In this document: piece by piece, positions 8,864 to 19,700 of the stretch
Layout of the letters: every line of letters begins with the position of its first letter
How positions within the stretch are numbered: the stretch's first letter is position 1
DNA from: Bacteroides mediterraneensis
Lineage (GTDB): Bacteria > Bacteroidota > Bacteroidia > Bacteroidales > Bacteroidaceae
Direction of reading: 5' to 3'
DNA: 64,000 nt
Assembly (NCBI RefSeq): GCF_025993685.1
Contig: NZ_DAJPEN010000001.1
Span: forward strand, 1,240,001-1,304,000
Notes under the pieces: model-generated
What the model was told of the DNA's origin: nothing
Database searches by the model: none
What the model saw: the letters and a program-made list of their open reading frames with translations, nothing else
Translations under genes and position numbers: made by a program

Positions 8864-11080
8864 TTATGAGAGAATACTCAGTTGGTTGTTTGCTACGGTG
8901 ACCGTGACGTCGCCTCCCTGTTTCAGCGAGCCGAAGAGGATTTCCCGCATCAGCAGCGGCTTCAGATGGCCTGCAATGGCGCGGTCCATTTCCCGGGCCC
9001 CGTATTCCGGGTTGAAGCCTTCCTTCAGCAGCCATTCGTGGGCTTCGGGCGTCAGATGCAGACGGACGTTGCGACGTTCCAGCTTTTCGTCCAGCTGGCG
9101 CAGTTTCTTGTCGAGTATCTGTATGGCCATTTCCCGGCTCATGTCGTGGAAGACCACGGTTGCCGACAGACGGTTCAGAAATTCCGGTTTGAAGGTTTTC
9201 TTCACCTGGCGGAGCATGGCCTGTCCTGTGGTCACCTGGCTGTTGAAGCCGATGGACGCCTGGTGCGCATACTGTGCCCCCGCGTTCGAGGTCATGATGA
9301 GAATCAGGTGGCGGCAGTCAGACTTCCGCCCCTTGTTATCCGTCAGCACCGCATAGTCCATCACCTGCAACAGGATGTTGAAGATGTCGGAGTGTGCCTT
9401 CTCGATTTCATCCAGCAACAGCACACAGTTGGGCGTTTTCCGGATGGCATCCGTCAGCAATCCCCCGTCCTCGTAGCCGATGTATCCGGCCGGCGAACCA
9501 ATCAGTTTGGCGATGGTATGCTTCTCCATGTATTCGCTCATGTCGAAACGCACCAGCGAGATACCTAGTTCCGAAGCCAGTACCTTGGCCACCTCTGTCT
9601 TGCCCACTCCCGTAGGGCCGACAAACAGCAGGCTGGCCAGCGGCTTGTGCTCGTCCAGCAGTCCCGCCTTGGCCATCTGCACGGCTTCCACCACCTGCTT
9701 GATGGCCTCGTCCTGTCCGTAAATCTGTCCGGCGATGTGGTCGTAAAGGGCTTCCAGCGAAGCGTTGTCTTCCTCCTTGAACGCATTCGCATCAATCTTG
9801 CAGGTGTGCGACAACACCTCCGTAATCAGTTTCTTGTCAACCGTCTGTGCTCCTTCGTCCGTGGGATGGATTTCCCGGTAGGCCCCGGCCTCGTCAATCA
9901 GGTCGATGGCTTTGTCGGGCAGGAAGCGGTCGCTGATGTAGCGGTCGCTGGCCTTGACGGCATATTCGATGACTCCCGGTTCGTAGGTCACGTGGTGATA
10001 CGTTTCGTATTTTTCCTTCAGTCCCTCCACGATGCGGACAGCTTCGTCGATGCTTGGCTCTTGGATGTCAATCTGCTGGAAGCGGCGCACCATGCCTTTG
10101 CTGCGCGAGAAGTACCGGTTGTATTCCTCGTAGGTAGTAGATCCGATGAAGCGGATATCACCCTGTTCCAGGTACGGTTTCAGCATGTTCGACGCATCCA
10201 TCGAACCTTCGCCGATTTGTCCGGCTCCGATGAGGTTGTGTATCTCGTCGATATACAGAATGGCTTTCTTTTCCGCGCTGAGGCTCTTCATGACACTTTT
10301 CAGGCGTTGCTCGAAGTCGCCCCGGTATTGCGTACCAGCCAGCAGGCTTCCCAAATCCAGCTCATAAATATGGCTGCCCCGCAGGCGTTCAGGCACTTCG
10401 CCGGCTTCTATGCGGGCCGCCAGCCCGTAGGCCAGAGCCGTTTTTCCTACTCCCGGTTCGCCGATGTGCAGCGGGTTGTTCTTTTCTTTCCGGCACAGCA
10501 CCTCGATGGTCCGCTCCAGTTCCTTTTCCCGGCCAATCAGCGGGTTGTGGGTGTCCAGCTGATCGTTCAGGCATGTGAGGAAGTTCTTCCAGGGACCACG
10601 CGCGTCTTCCGTTTCGTTTTCCTCCAGGCTGAGGTCATCTCCATAGATGACTACCAGCTGGCTGATAAAGTCCGGAATCCGTTCTTTCAGGTGTTTTTTC
10701 AGGAAGAAGCATGCCCATGAGTCGGGCAACAGCAATATGGCCTGCACCAGATGGGGTACGTCGAGCACCTCGGAACCCGACGATTCCACAAAACCGTATG
10801 CATTCTGGAACAGCAGGTTCGATTGTACCGAGAACTGCAGTTCGTAGTTTGCATCTTCCGGCACCTGTTCCATTTTCTGGGCCAGGTACTCGTCTACTTC
10901 TTCTTCCAGCACGGGGATGTGACAGAAACATTCTTCTACAGCTTCCACAAAAGGGTCTTGGTTAAAGAGCGCGCTGAGAATGTGTTCCGGGGTGATAAAC
11001 TCATGGCGGTAACGGAATGCCAATCCCTGGGCAAACGACAGCGCTTTGTCTACATATACAGATTTTTTGATGTGACTCAT
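8864..11080 (-). CDS. clpA: ATP-dependent Clp protease ATP-binding subunit ClpA
   Basis: A 738-residue AAA+ unfoldase that feeds ClpP. It has an N-domain (ALSFAQGLAFRYRHEFITPEHIL) that docks ClpS, a first Walker A GEPGVGKT near residue 210 with Walker B AILYIDEIHN, and a second GPTGVGKT near 480 with LLLDEIEKAH. IGF in ASIGFNSQ fits the ClpP-binding loop. It lacks the long coiled-coil middle domain of ClpB/ClpC, which supports ClpA. It lies between clpS (14 bases upstream) and aat (10 bases downstream). Confidence 0.95.
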   Translation of the reverse strand: MSHIKKSVYVDKALSFAQGLAFRYRHEFITPEHILSALFNQDPFVEAVEECFCHIPVLEEEVDEYLAQKMEQVPEDANYELQFSVQSNLLFQNAYGFVESSGSEVLDVPHLVQAILLLPDSWACFFLKKHLKERIPDFISQLVVIYGDDLSLEENETEDARGPWKNFLTCLNDQLDTHNPLIGREKELERTIEVLCRKEKNNPLHIGEPGVGKTALAYGLAARIEAGEVPERLRGSHIYELDLGSLLAGTQYRGDFEQRLKSVMKSLSAEKKAILYIDEIHNLIGAGQIGEGSMDASNMLKPYLEQGDIRFIGSTTYEEYNRYFSRSKGMVRRFQQIDIQEPSIDEAVRIVEGLKEKYETYHHVTYEPGVIEYAVKASDRYISDRFLPDKAIDLIDEAGAYREIHPTDEGAQTVDKKLITEVLSHTCKIDANAFKEEDNASLEALYDHIAGQIYGQDEAIKQVVEAVQMAKAGLLDEHKPLASLLFVGPTGVGKTEVAKVLASELGISLVRFDMSEYMEKHTIAKLIGSPAGYIGYEDGGLLTDAIRKTPNCVLLLDEIEKAHSDIFNILLQVMDYAVLTDNKGRKSDCRHLILIMTSNAGAQYAHQASIGFNSQVTTGQAMLRQVKKTFKPEFLNRLSATVVFHDMSREMAIQILDKKLRQLDEKLERRNVRLHLTPEAHEWLLKEGFNPEYGAREMDRAIAGHLKPLLMREILFGSLKQGGDVTVTVANNQLSILS

Positions 11081-11094
11081 TGGTTTTTTACAGT

Positions 11095-11403
11095 TTAATT
11101 GTCTTCAGGTTCTACAGTCAGTCGCAGGGGAAATCCTTCCTCGCGGGCCATTTGTGTGGTTTTCTGCGCCTTGGACTGCGCGATGTCATAAGAATAGATG
11201 CCTGCCGTGGCCGAGCCTTCCAGATGAATTTTCATGGTCAGGTCCTCGGCCTGCAGCTGCGATTTGAAAAACACGAGTTGGAGTACCTTCACCACGAAGT
11301 CCATGGTGGTGAAGTCGTCGTTGTGGAACACCACCTTGTAGTGCTTGGGTTCGCTCAGTTCCACATGTGTCTTTTCTTTACATAACGATTGTTCTTTTTC
11401 CAT
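11095..11403 (-). CDS. clpS: ATP-dependent Clp protease adaptor ClpS
   Basis: A 102-residue N-recognin that delivers proteins with N-terminal Leu, Phe, Tyr or Trp to ClpA. The core KHYKVVFHNDDFTTMDFVVKVL holds the N-degron pocket (HNDD and the Met/Val lid). The helix around GSATAGIYSYDIAQSKAQKT corresponds to the ClpA-binding face. An extended N-terminal tail of about 20 residues precedes the core, as usual. It is the first gene of the clpS-clpA-aat group. Confidence 0.95.
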   Translation of the reverse strand: MEKEQSLCKEKTHVELSEPKHYKVVFHNDDFTTMDFVVKVLQLVFFKSQLQAEDLTMKIHLEGSATAGIYSYDIAQSKAQKTTQMAREEGFPLRLTVEPEDN

Positions 11404-11439
11404 TGTGGTCTAATTCAGATGATTGGTTGGGAAAGGAGG

Positions 11440-12126
11440 TCAGCGTGCCGTCTCCAAGGTAAATTCCTGGCGGTCGTAGATTTGTCCGCGGGTGTCGGTC
11501 ACCGCAATGCGGAAGGTGGCCGTGCCGTTCTTCACACGCTTGCCCACACTCACGGTAGCCGTATATTTCACTCCGTTGCCCGGCAGAATCTGTTCCACCA
11601 AGATGGAGGGCGAAATGTGTATCTGTTTGGTCCCGCTGATTTCCGTCACGCTGGGAATCACGTTGTAAGCCGTTTCGCTGCCTTCGTTCATGATTTCAAA
11701 AATGATTTTACTGTTCTCTCCACCGTTCAGAATATGGTCGCGGCTGTCGTCGATGAACCGCAGGTTGCGGATGTATAGGGCCGACAGGGCCGACGAGTTG
11801 TTGTAGGGTTCGGTGTATACCTCTTCCACGGGGCGTTCTGCCGGATAGCCTTGGGGATTGCCTTCCGCCTCACGCGACTTGGGGGCAGTGAGTGCACCCC
11901 CGATGGCCGCTCCGGCCAGGGTACCGATGATGCTTCCGATGGCAGAGCCTCTGTAGCTTCCCCTCCATCCGTGACGGGAGTCGCCCACCAGTCCTCCGAT
12001 GGCGCCTCCCACGTTGCTTCCGATGGCTGCACCGCCTACGATGGCTCCTGTGTGTTCAGGCTGGGTGGTACCGCATCCGCCGGCCAGCAGCGATACGCCT
12101 AAAAGTGCGATGACAATTCTTTTCAT
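11440..12126 (-). CDS. Glycine-zipper lipoprotein
   Basis: A 228-residue predicted lipoprotein. The signal MKRIVIALLGVSLLAGGC places the lipid-bearing Cys at 18. Residues about 27-80 are Gly/Ala-rich with GxxxG-spaced repeats (GAIVGGAAIGSNVGGAIGG, GSIIGTLAGAAIGGAL), a glycine zipper that can insert in membranes. The C-terminal half (about 110-228) looks like a beta-sandwich of the CARDB kind (IIFEIMNEGSETAYNV, GVKYTATVSVGKRVKNGTATF). It probably acts at the cell envelope; the exact role is unknown. It follows the M48 lipoprotein gene on the same strand with a gap of 20 bases, so the two may be co-transcribed. Confidence 0.75.
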   Translation of the reverse strand: MKRIVIALLGVSLLAGGCGTTQPEHTGAIVGGAAIGSNVGGAIGGLVGDSRHGWRGSYRGSAIGSIIGTLAGAAIGGALTAPKSREAEGNPQGYPAERPVEEVYTEPYNNSSALSALYIRNLRFIDDSRDHILNGGENSKIIFEIMNEGSETAYNVIPSVTEISGTKQIHISPSILVEQILPGNGVKYTATVSVGKRVKNGTATFRIAVTDTRGQIYDRQEFTLETAR

Positions 12127-12146
12127 GGCTGATATGTGGTTTGGTG

Positions 12147-12947
12147 TTACTTTTTATTCCCGTACTGGGCCTTGATGGCCGGAAGTTCTTTCTGGATGTC
12201 GCTGATGCGGCGGGCGTCGCTGGGGTGTGTACTCATGAATTCGGGTACTTTCCCGCCCGAGCTGGCCGACATCTTCTGCCAGAACGTGACCGCCTTGTCG
12301 GGATTGTAGCCCGCCATGGTCATCAGCACCAGTCCCATGTAGTCTGCCTCCGACTCGTGCTTGCGCGAGAAGGGGAGGGTGACCCCATATTGCGAGCCGA
12401 TGCCGTACACCGTACTGGCCACGTTCTGTATCATCTGGCTTTTGCCCGAAAGGCTCTGTCCCAGCAGTTGGGCACCATACTGTGTCAGCATCTGCTGGCT
12501 GATGCGTTCGTTGCTGTGCTTGGCCACCGCATGAGCCACCTCGTGTCCCAGCACCACGGCCAGTTCATCGTCCGAGGAGACCAGCTTCATCAGACCTTCG
12601 TACACCACAATCTTCCCGCCCGGCATGCAGAACGCATTCACTTCGTCGCTCTTCACCAGGTTGAACTCCCAGGAGAATTCCTGGATATCTGCCGCCATTC
12701 CGTGGTTGCGCAGGTATTGCTCCGTGGCCGCGGCGATGTTTTTCCCTACCCGGACCACCATGGCCGTCTGGGCCGCGTTGGTCGATTTCTGGGCAGTCTT
12801 GATATAGTTGTTATACTGGGTCAGGCTGGAAGACAGTACTTCCTGGTCGGAAACCAGCAACAGCTGTTTGCGTCCGGTGAGGGGCACCGAACTGCATCCT
12901 GCCAGCATCAGCAGGGAAAGAAAGTATAAACTACACTTTTTTTTCAT
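12147..12947 (-). CDS. M48 family metalloprotease lipoprotein
   Basis: A 266-residue periplasmic zinc protease of the Oma1/LoiP/BepA-core type. The start is placed at MKKKCSLYF (12947) because it gives a proper lipoprotein signal with Cys18 in LMLAGC. An in-frame Met further upstream (13142) would read into the neighbour's promoter. HEVAH at residues 135-139 gives two zinc ligands and the catalytic Glu, and HESEAD downstream supplies the third ligand. Such proteins degrade misfolded envelope proteins. It is divergent from the S9 peptidase gene; a minus-strand TATGTTTG (12977 to 12970) is the likely -7 element. Confidence 0.92.
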   Translation of the reverse strand: MKKKCSLYFLSLLMLAGCSSVPLTGRKQLLLVSDQEVLSSSLTQYNNYIKTAQKSTNAAQTAMVVRVGKNIAAATEQYLRNHGMAADIQEFSWEFNLVKSDEVNAFCMPGGKIVVYEGLMKLVSSDDELAVVLGHEVAHAVAKHSNERISQQMLTQYGAQLLGQSLSGKSQMIQNVASTVYGIGSQYGVTLPFSRKHESEADYMGLVLMTMAGYNPDKAVTFWQKMSASSGGKVPEFMSTHPSDARRISDIQKELPAIKAQYGNKK

Positions 12948-13031
12948 AACGGTTTCGTGAGATGTTTTACAAACATACACAAAAAATGATGATTTTTGAT
13001 TATGTTTGTGGCAATAAACTGAAAAAAAGAG

Positions 13032-15476
13032 ATGAAAAAGCAACTTTTTATAGCATGTTCTCTTTGCGGAGCCATGCTGGTGAATGCCGAGAATATTGAG
13101 GTGACCTCGTTCAAGTACGCAGGTCCCTATACCTTGATGCAACCCTATCAGGTTGACAGTGTGGACGTTAATTCCAAACCGTGGAAGGTGGAATCACTGC
13201 TGGACACGCCGGTGTCGTTTTCCCTGCTCGACGGAGCGGAAGTGAAGCAGGCCGGACAGCTGACACCTTCGTCCGACTATGCCCTGCATCTCATGGGCTT
13301 CGTGCTGGAGAACACGCACTACGGCCAGGTGTCGCTGAAGGTGGAGGGGGCTTCCCACTATCAGGTGTATGTGGACGGCAAGCGGGTGGAAGACACTTCG
13401 CTGTCGCTGGATCCGGCTACCCATCAGGTGGTCATCAAATACCTTTCCGTGCCGGGCGAACAGAGTGTGCCGAAAGTGAGCCTAGATGCCAAGCAGGACG
13501 GGGTGTTCAGTCTCCGTACCGAACAGGGGCGTCTGTTCACCCTGGCCGATGTGCTCCACGGCACCCGTATCACAGGCACCGAGCTTTCAGCCGACGGGAA
13601 ATACCTGATTACTTCGTATACGGTGACGAAGGAAGGCGGAAAGACTACCTCGCAGACCAAGGTCAAGGAACTGAAGACCGGCAAGGTGCTGGCTACGCGG
13701 GAAGAGACGCTGCACTGGATGCCGCGTTCCGCTAAGTATTATTATGTACGTCAGGGCGTATCCGGACGGGAACTGGTGACGGTGGACCCTGTCTCCGGAC
13801 AGGAGGAAGTGTGGGTGAGCCACCTGCCGGAAGGTAGTTTCCGGGTAGCGCCCACCGAAGACTACCTGCTGTTTACCCTGGTGCAGAAAGGTCCGGAAGA
13901 GAAGAAGGAAATCTATGAGTTCATCGACCCCGATGACCGTCAGCCGGGATGGCGCAACCGTACCTATCTGGCGCGTTTCGACGTGAAGACGGGGGTCTGC
14001 CAGCCGCTGACCTTCGGCTACAAGAACGTGTGGGCCACGGATATCTCGTCCGACGGGCGGTATGTGCTGATGATGGCTTCCAACCACCGCATGGGCAAGC
14101 GTCCGACCACCTTGTTCTCGCTTTACAAGATGGACGTGCAGACCTTGCAGGTGGAAGAGCTGGTGAAAGACGACGGTTTCCTGATCAACGCCCTCTTCTC
14201 GCCCGACGGCCGTCAGGCGCTGCTGGCCGGTTCGCCGGAGTGTCTGGGAGGGATCGGCAAGAACGTGAAGGAAGGGCAGACCCCGAGCATGATTGACATC
14301 CAGCTTTACCTGATGGACCTGCAGAGCAAGCAGATTGAACCGCTCACCAAGACGTTCAACCCGAACGTGATGCAGGCGGTGTGGTCGGCGGCCGACAACT
14401 GTGTCTACTTCAATGCGGAAGACCGCGACTGCATCTCCCTGTTCCGTCTGAACCCGGCAAAGAAGCACATCGAAAAGGTGAATGTGCCCGAAGAAATGGT
14501 GCTGGAATTCTCCGTGGCCGAGCAGGCGTCTTCCCTGTCGTTCTACGGGGAAAGTGCCTCCAATGCGCACCGCCTGTATGTGGTCGATTTGAAGAAGGAT
14601 GCCTCGAAGCTGGAAGAAGATTTGCACGGGGAACTGAAGGACGTGCTGCTGGGCGAATGCAAGGCCTGGGATTTTGTCAATTCGCGGGGCGATACCATCT
14701 GCGGACGCTACTACCTGCCGCCTCATTTTGACTCGGACAAGAAATACCCGATGATTGTGAACTACTACGGCGGATGCAGTCCTACCAGCCGGAACTTCGG
14801 CAGCCGTTATCCGCACCATGCGTATGCGGCCTTGGGCTATGTGGTCTATGTGGTGGAACCGAGCGGAGCCACCGGCTTCGGCCAGGAGTTCTCTGCCCGC
14901 CACGTGAACACCTTCGGCGACTATGTGGCCGACGACATCATCGAAGGCACCCGCAAGTTTGTGGAAGCCCATCCGTTTGTCAACGGCAAGAAGATTGGAT
15001 GTATCGGTGCTTCCTACGGCGGTTTCATGACCCAGTACCTCCAGACGAAGACCGATTTGTTTGCCGCTGCCATCTCGCATGCCGGCATCAGCGACCACAC
15101 CAGCTACTGGGGCGAAGGCTATTGGGGCTATTCCTACAGCGAGGTATCGGGTGCTAACAGTTACCCGTGGCAGAATCCGGAACTCTTTGTCGGCCACAGT
15201 CCGCTGTTCAATGCCGACAAGGTACACACCCCGCTGCTCTTCCTCCACGGTTCGGCAGATACCAATGTGCCGGTGGGCGAAAGCATCCAGATGTTCACGG
15301 CCCTGAAACTGCTGGGACGGGAAACGGCCCTGGTGGTAGTGGACGGACAAGACCATCACATTCTGGACTATCAGAAGCGTATCCAGTGGCAGAACACCAT
15401 CTTTGCGTGGTTTGCCAAATGGTTGCAGGATGACCCGACGTGGTGGAACACTCTTTATCCCCCTAAAACGTTGTAA
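13032..15476 (+). CDS. Secreted S9 family prolyl oligopeptidase-like serine peptidase
   Basis: An 814-residue exported peptidase. It has a signal peptide (about 1-19, MKKQLFIACSLCGAMLVNA), a beta-rich region, a beta-propeller (about 170-540) and a C-terminal alpha/beta-hydrolase domain. The catalytic triad is readable: Ser661 in GASYGGF, Asp743 in HGSADTNVP and His775 in GQDHHI. Family members trim peptides after Pro or similar residues in the periplasm. TATGTTTG at 13001-13008 lies 23 bases before the ATG and mirrors the promoter of the divergent M48 gene. The neighbouring sbcD starts five bases after its stop. Confidence 0.93.
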   Translation: MKKQLFIACSLCGAMLVNAENIEVTSFKYAGPYTLMQPYQVDSVDVNSKPWKVESLLDTPVSFSLLDGAEVKQAGQLTPSSDYALHLMGFVLENTHYGQVSLKVEGASHYQVYVDGKRVEDTSLSLDPATHQVVIKYLSVPGEQSVPKVSLDAKQDGVFSLRTEQGRLFTLADVLHGTRITGTELSADGKYLITSYTVTKEGGKTTSQTKVKELKTGKVLATREETLHWMPRSAKYYYVRQGVSGRELVTVDPVSGQEEVWVSHLPEGSFRVAPTEDYLLFTLVQKGPEEKKEIYEFIDPDDRQPGWRNRTYLARFDVKTGVCQPLTFGYKNVWATDISSDGRYVLMMASNHRMGKRPTTLFSLYKMDVQTLQVEELVKDDGFLINALFSPDGRQALLAGSPECLGGIGKNVKEGQTPSMIDIQLYLMDLQSKQIEPLTKTFNPNVMQAVWSAADNCVYFNAEDRDCISLFRLNPAKKHIEKVNVPEEMVLEFSVAEQASSLSFYGESASNAHRLYVVDLKKDASKLEEDLHGELKDVLLGECKAWDFVNSRGDTICGRYYLPPHFDSDKKYPMIVNYYGGCSPTSRNFGSRYPHHAYAALGYVVYVVEPSGATGFGQEFSARHVNTFGDYVADDIIEGTRKFVEAHPFVNGKKIGCIGASYGGFMTQYLQTKTDLFAAAISHAGISDHTSYWGEGYWGYSYSEVSGANSYPWQNPELFVGHSPLFNADKVHTPLLFLHGSADTNVPVGESIQMFTALKLLGRETALVVVDGQDHHILDYQKRIQWQNTIFAWFAKWLQDDPTWWNTLYPPKTL

Positions 15477-15481
15477 GCCGG

Positions 15482-16696
15482 ATGAAAATCATACATACCA
15501 GTGACTGGCACCTGGGGCAGCAGCTGTTCGATTATGACCGGAGTGAGGAACAACGGGATTTCCTCCGGCAGCTGCGCGACCGGGTAGCCGCAGAACAGCC
15601 CGACGCGTTGCTCGTGTCGGGCGACGTGTTTCATTACTGCAGCCCTTCGGCCTCTGCCCAGCGGTTGTATACCGATGCCCTGGTGGCCTTGCACGAGACG
15701 TGTCCGTCGATGCAGATTGTCATTACGGCGGGCAACCACGACAGCAGTTCCAAGCTGGAAATCAGCCGTAACCTGTGGAAGTATGCCGGAGTGACCGTGG
15801 TCGGCTCCATCTGCCGCAACGAGGCGGGCGAGGTGGACCTGGAGCGTCACCTCGTGGAGGTAAAGGACGGAAACGGGGAACTGAGGGGCTATGTGGTGGC
15901 CCTGCCTCATGTCTATCCGCAGAACTTCCCGTCTTTGGACGAGGAGGTGCCGCGCGAAGACCGGCAGCGCTTCTTTATCCAGACTTTGCTCGACCGGGTG
16001 GCGGAGCGGAACGCGGCCCGACTGCCGGTGGTGCTGATGGCCCATCTGGCCGTGACGGGAAGCGACATTACCGGACAGGATGACGGACGCGGCGGCATGG
16101 ACTACACCGACATCCGTCTGATGGGCGAGGGGTATGATTACCTGGCCCTGGGACACATTCATTTTCCGCAGACTTTGCCCGGCGGACGGGCCCGCTATTG
16201 CGGTTCTCCGCTGCCCGTCAGCTTCGACGAGAGTTACGGACATTCCGTGAGCGTGGTGGAACTGGCCTCACACGGCGCCGTACCCGAAGTGCGTATGTGT
16301 CCTGTGCGGAACCTCTGGCCCTTGAAGGTGCTGCCCGCGCAGGCCGTCCCCCTGGAAGAGGCTTTGGCGGTCTTGCAGGCCCTTCCCGACGAAGAAAAGC
16401 TGTACGTGCAGCTGCATGTCCGTATTCAGGACGTGCCTCCGGCCTATTGCATGGAGCGGGCCTACGAACTGACCCGCGGCAAGCAGTGCCGTTTCTGCCG
16501 TTACAAGTGGGAACGGGAGACGGCGGAACCGACCGAGGACACGACGGAACTCGACGTGGACCGCTTGCAGACCTTCTCTCCGTCGCAGGTGGCCGCCATC
16601 TATTATCGCGACAAGTTCCAGCGCGACATTTCGCCGGAAATGCTCGACCTGCTGGAAGAAGCAGTGAAACGGGTGCAGACCCAAGAAGAGGAATAA
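15482..16696 (+). CDS. sbcD: Exonuclease SbcCD subunit D
   Basis: A 404-residue Mre11-type nuclease. Metal-binding motifs are clear: HTSDWHLGQ (Asp8, His10), SGDVFH, GNHDSSSK, MAHLAVTGS and ALGHIHFPQ. Together with SbcC it forms an ATP-dependent complex that opens hairpins and protein-blocked ends and degrades them. The gene is followed by sbcC after six bases, a standard two-gene operon. The many short inverted repeats in this genome (see the 22-bp arrays) are the sort of hairpin this complex acts on, but no special link is shown. Confidence 0.96.
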   Translation: MKIIHTSDWHLGQQLFDYDRSEEQRDFLRQLRDRVAAEQPDALLVSGDVFHYCSPSASAQRLYTDALVALHETCPSMQIVITAGNHDSSSKLEISRNLWKYAGVTVVGSICRNEAGEVDLERHLVEVKDGNGELRGYVVALPHVYPQNFPSLDEEVPREDRQRFFIQTLLDRVAERNAARLPVVLMAHLAVTGSDITGQDDGRGGMDYTDIRLMGEGYDYLALGHIHFPQTLPGGRARYCGSPLPVSFDESYGHSVSVVELASHGAVPEVRMCPVRNLWPLKVLPAQAVPLEEALAVLQALPDEEKLYVQLHVRIQDVPPAYCMERAYELTRGKQCRFCRYKWERETAEPTEDTTELDVDRLQTFSPSQVAAIYYRDKFQRDISPEMLDLLEEAVKRVQTQEEE

Positions 16697-16702
16697 GAAC
16701 GC

Positions 16703-19700
16703 ATGAAATTACAGAAACTCATTATCGAAAATATTGCTTCCATCGAAAAGGCGTGCATCGACTTTGCACACGGGCCGTTGGGCGAGGATTCCATCTTCCT
16801 GATTTGCGGACCGACGGGAGCGGGCAAGTCCACGCTGCTGGATGCGGTGTGCTTGGCCCTCTACAACACCACGCCCCGTCTGAAACAGGCGGCCAACGAA
16901 CGCTATCAGGACGAGAATGACAGTTTCTCGGGGCAGACGGAAGGCGTGAGCATCGACGATTCCCGCATGCTGATGCGGCGCGACAGTGTGTCGGCGCAGG
17001 TGGAACTGTGGTTCACGGATGCCGCGGGGGAGGCCCTGCGGGCGGTGTGGAGCGTGGCAAGGGCGCGCAACAAGGCGGGTGGAAAAATCCAGAAAGTGGT
17101 GTGGACCCTTTCCTTGCAGGACGGTACCCCGCTCACCAACAAGTCGACGGAGACGCGGGCGGAGATTGAACGGCGCATCGGCCTCACCTTCGAGCAGTTC
17201 TGCCGGACCACGCTGCTGGCGCAGGGAGAGTTCACCAAGTTCCTCAAGAGCAAGGAGGAAGAGAAATCGAACATCCTGGAGAAACTCACGGGCACGGAAA
17301 TCTATTCGCGCATCAGCCGGGAAATTTATGTGATGAAGACCGAAAAAGAGGCCGAGTTGCAGGAACTGAAGGCACAGACGGGCGGCATCGTGCTGTTGGG
17401 CGACGAAGAGCTGGCGGCGTTGCAGGCGGAACAGACGCAGGTGACGGCAGAGACCACGGCACTCCGCAAGGAACTGAAGCAATGGCAGGATTTGCGGAAA
17501 TGGATGACCGACGAGCAAAAGCTGGTACTGGCACAGGAGGAGGCCGGAAAGGCGCTCCAGGCCGTGACGGAACGGGTGGAGTCGGAAGGCTACAGGCGCA
17601 ACAAGGCGTTGTTGGAAGATTGGGACCGTACGGCCGACGTGCGTTTCCAGTGGATCGAGCAGGCGACTTTGCAGCAGCGCATTCGCACGTCGGAAGAGGA
17701 GCTGGCCCGGCTGGCCCAGAAATATCATGCCCTGAACGGGGAATATGTCCGGCTGGAGCGGGTGCGCGACCGCAGCCGGAAGGAACTGGCGGCGTGTGAG
17801 GACTTCCTCGCCGGGGTGCAGGAAAAAGTGCCGGTGTACGAGGCGGCACAGTCGCTCACGGCCTTGTCCGACCAGATTCGGCGGTCGCTTCAGGTGACGG
17901 AGGATTACCGGAAGGAACAGGACCGCAAGGGAGCGGAGCAACGGAAGATGGCCGAGGCACGTCAGAAGGCTGCGGCGGCGTATGAGGAAGCCCGGAAGAT
18001 AGAAGAAAAGAAACAGGCGGAAGTCACGGCTTGCCGCACGCAGCTGGAGGCCTTGCAGCCGGAGAAGCTCCGGCGGGAGAAGCAGGCAGCCGATACTCGG
18101 TTGGGCGACTGGAAGGCGTTGCGGGAGGCACTGGCGCTCCGGATGGAGAAGGAAAAGGCCTGGCTGGAGGTGCAGCAGAACCGGAAGGCTTTGCAGGACG
18201 AGGGCCGTCGGCAGCAGCAGGCGGTGGAGGAACTGAAAGCACAGGCCGAGGCGTACCGCAGGGAAAAGGAGGAAGTGCAGCAGGTGTACGACAAGCAGCA
18301 GATGGCGTGTACGGACTGGGCGCGGGAGGCACGTGCCCAGCTGTCGAAAGGCGATGTGTGTCCGGTCTGTGGCCGTCCGGTGGAGGAGGACCTGGAGAAT
18401 GAGGCTCACTTTGTGTCGTTGCTGGAGCCGGTACGTGTCTTGCTGGCGGAAAAGGCCCGCCGGACGGAAGAGGCTCTGGCGGCCTTGGCCCGGGCCGAGG
18501 CAGAGGTGCGTGCCCTGACGCGGCAGGAAGCCATGGAAGCGAAGAAGGAAACGGCGGCAGAAGTGGCTTTCCGGCAGGCGGAGGCGGCGGTGAAGCAGCA
18601 GCCACTGGTGGCCGCGGTGACGGAGACAGCCGACGGGATGGCGCAGGTGGAACAGGCGTTACAGGCACAGCAGGAGGTTTGTGCCCGGCTGGATGCCCAG
18701 TGGCAGCAGGCCGAGGAACTGCAGCAGCGGTTGAACGGGCTGACCAAGGCACGCGAGGCGCTGACCGCCGACCGGGAGCAGTGGCACCGGAAGGTGGAGG
18801 AGGCCGACAAGGCCGTGTCCCGCTTGGAAGCGGAACTCCGTATGCTGGAGGAAGCCCTCGCGCGGGAGCGGCTCACCGTTTCCCAGTGTATGGAGAAAGG
18901 GGAGGTGCTGGTGACTTTTGTTCCCTGGAAAGCTGACTGGCAGACCGGCCGGGAGGAGTTCATCACCCGCTTGCAGGAGGAAGTGGCCCGTTATGCGGAA
19001 CGGCAGAAAGAGAAGGAAAGACTTGCGCATCAGGTGGAGTCGCTCACGGGGCAGCAGAATCAGGTGGAGGAGATACGGCTGTCCATCTGGACGGTGTGTC
19101 CGGCCTGGAATGAGACAGACGGGGAGGCGGTGCCCGACGGTCCGTGTCCCGAGGGGCTTCCGGCCCGGTGGAATGCCTTGCACGCGGCGGTGCTTTCCGT
19201 CTGTCAGGCTTTGCAGACTTCCCGCAAGCTGGCGGAAGAAAAGAGGGCGGGCGTAGAAGCCTTCCTGGCGGCCCATCCGGAAATCTCGGGCGAATACCTG
19301 GAGAAGCTGGTGGGGCTGGAGGTGGAGAAAGTGCAGACGGCCCGCCGTACCTTGCAGAAACTGGACAACGAACTGGCTGCGTGCCGGGCGGAAAAAGAGC
19401 GGGTGGCCCGCGAACTGGAGGGGCATCGGGCGCAGCGTCCGCAGAATAGGGAGGCGGTGACGCCGGAGGTCGTGGAAGAAACGATGGCCCGCCGGGAGGA
19501 AGCGCTGACGGCGAAGGTGTCCCGTCTGGGGGCCATTGCGCAGGTTTTGGCGCATCAGGAAGAGGGCTTGCAGCGCATCCGGAAACTCAAGGAGCAGATA
19601 GAGGCCAAGCAGAAGGAAGTGGACAGTTGGGCGGGAGTGGCTGCCCTCTTCGGCAGTGCCGACGGGAAGAAGTTCCGCAACATCGCCCAGAGTTATGTGC

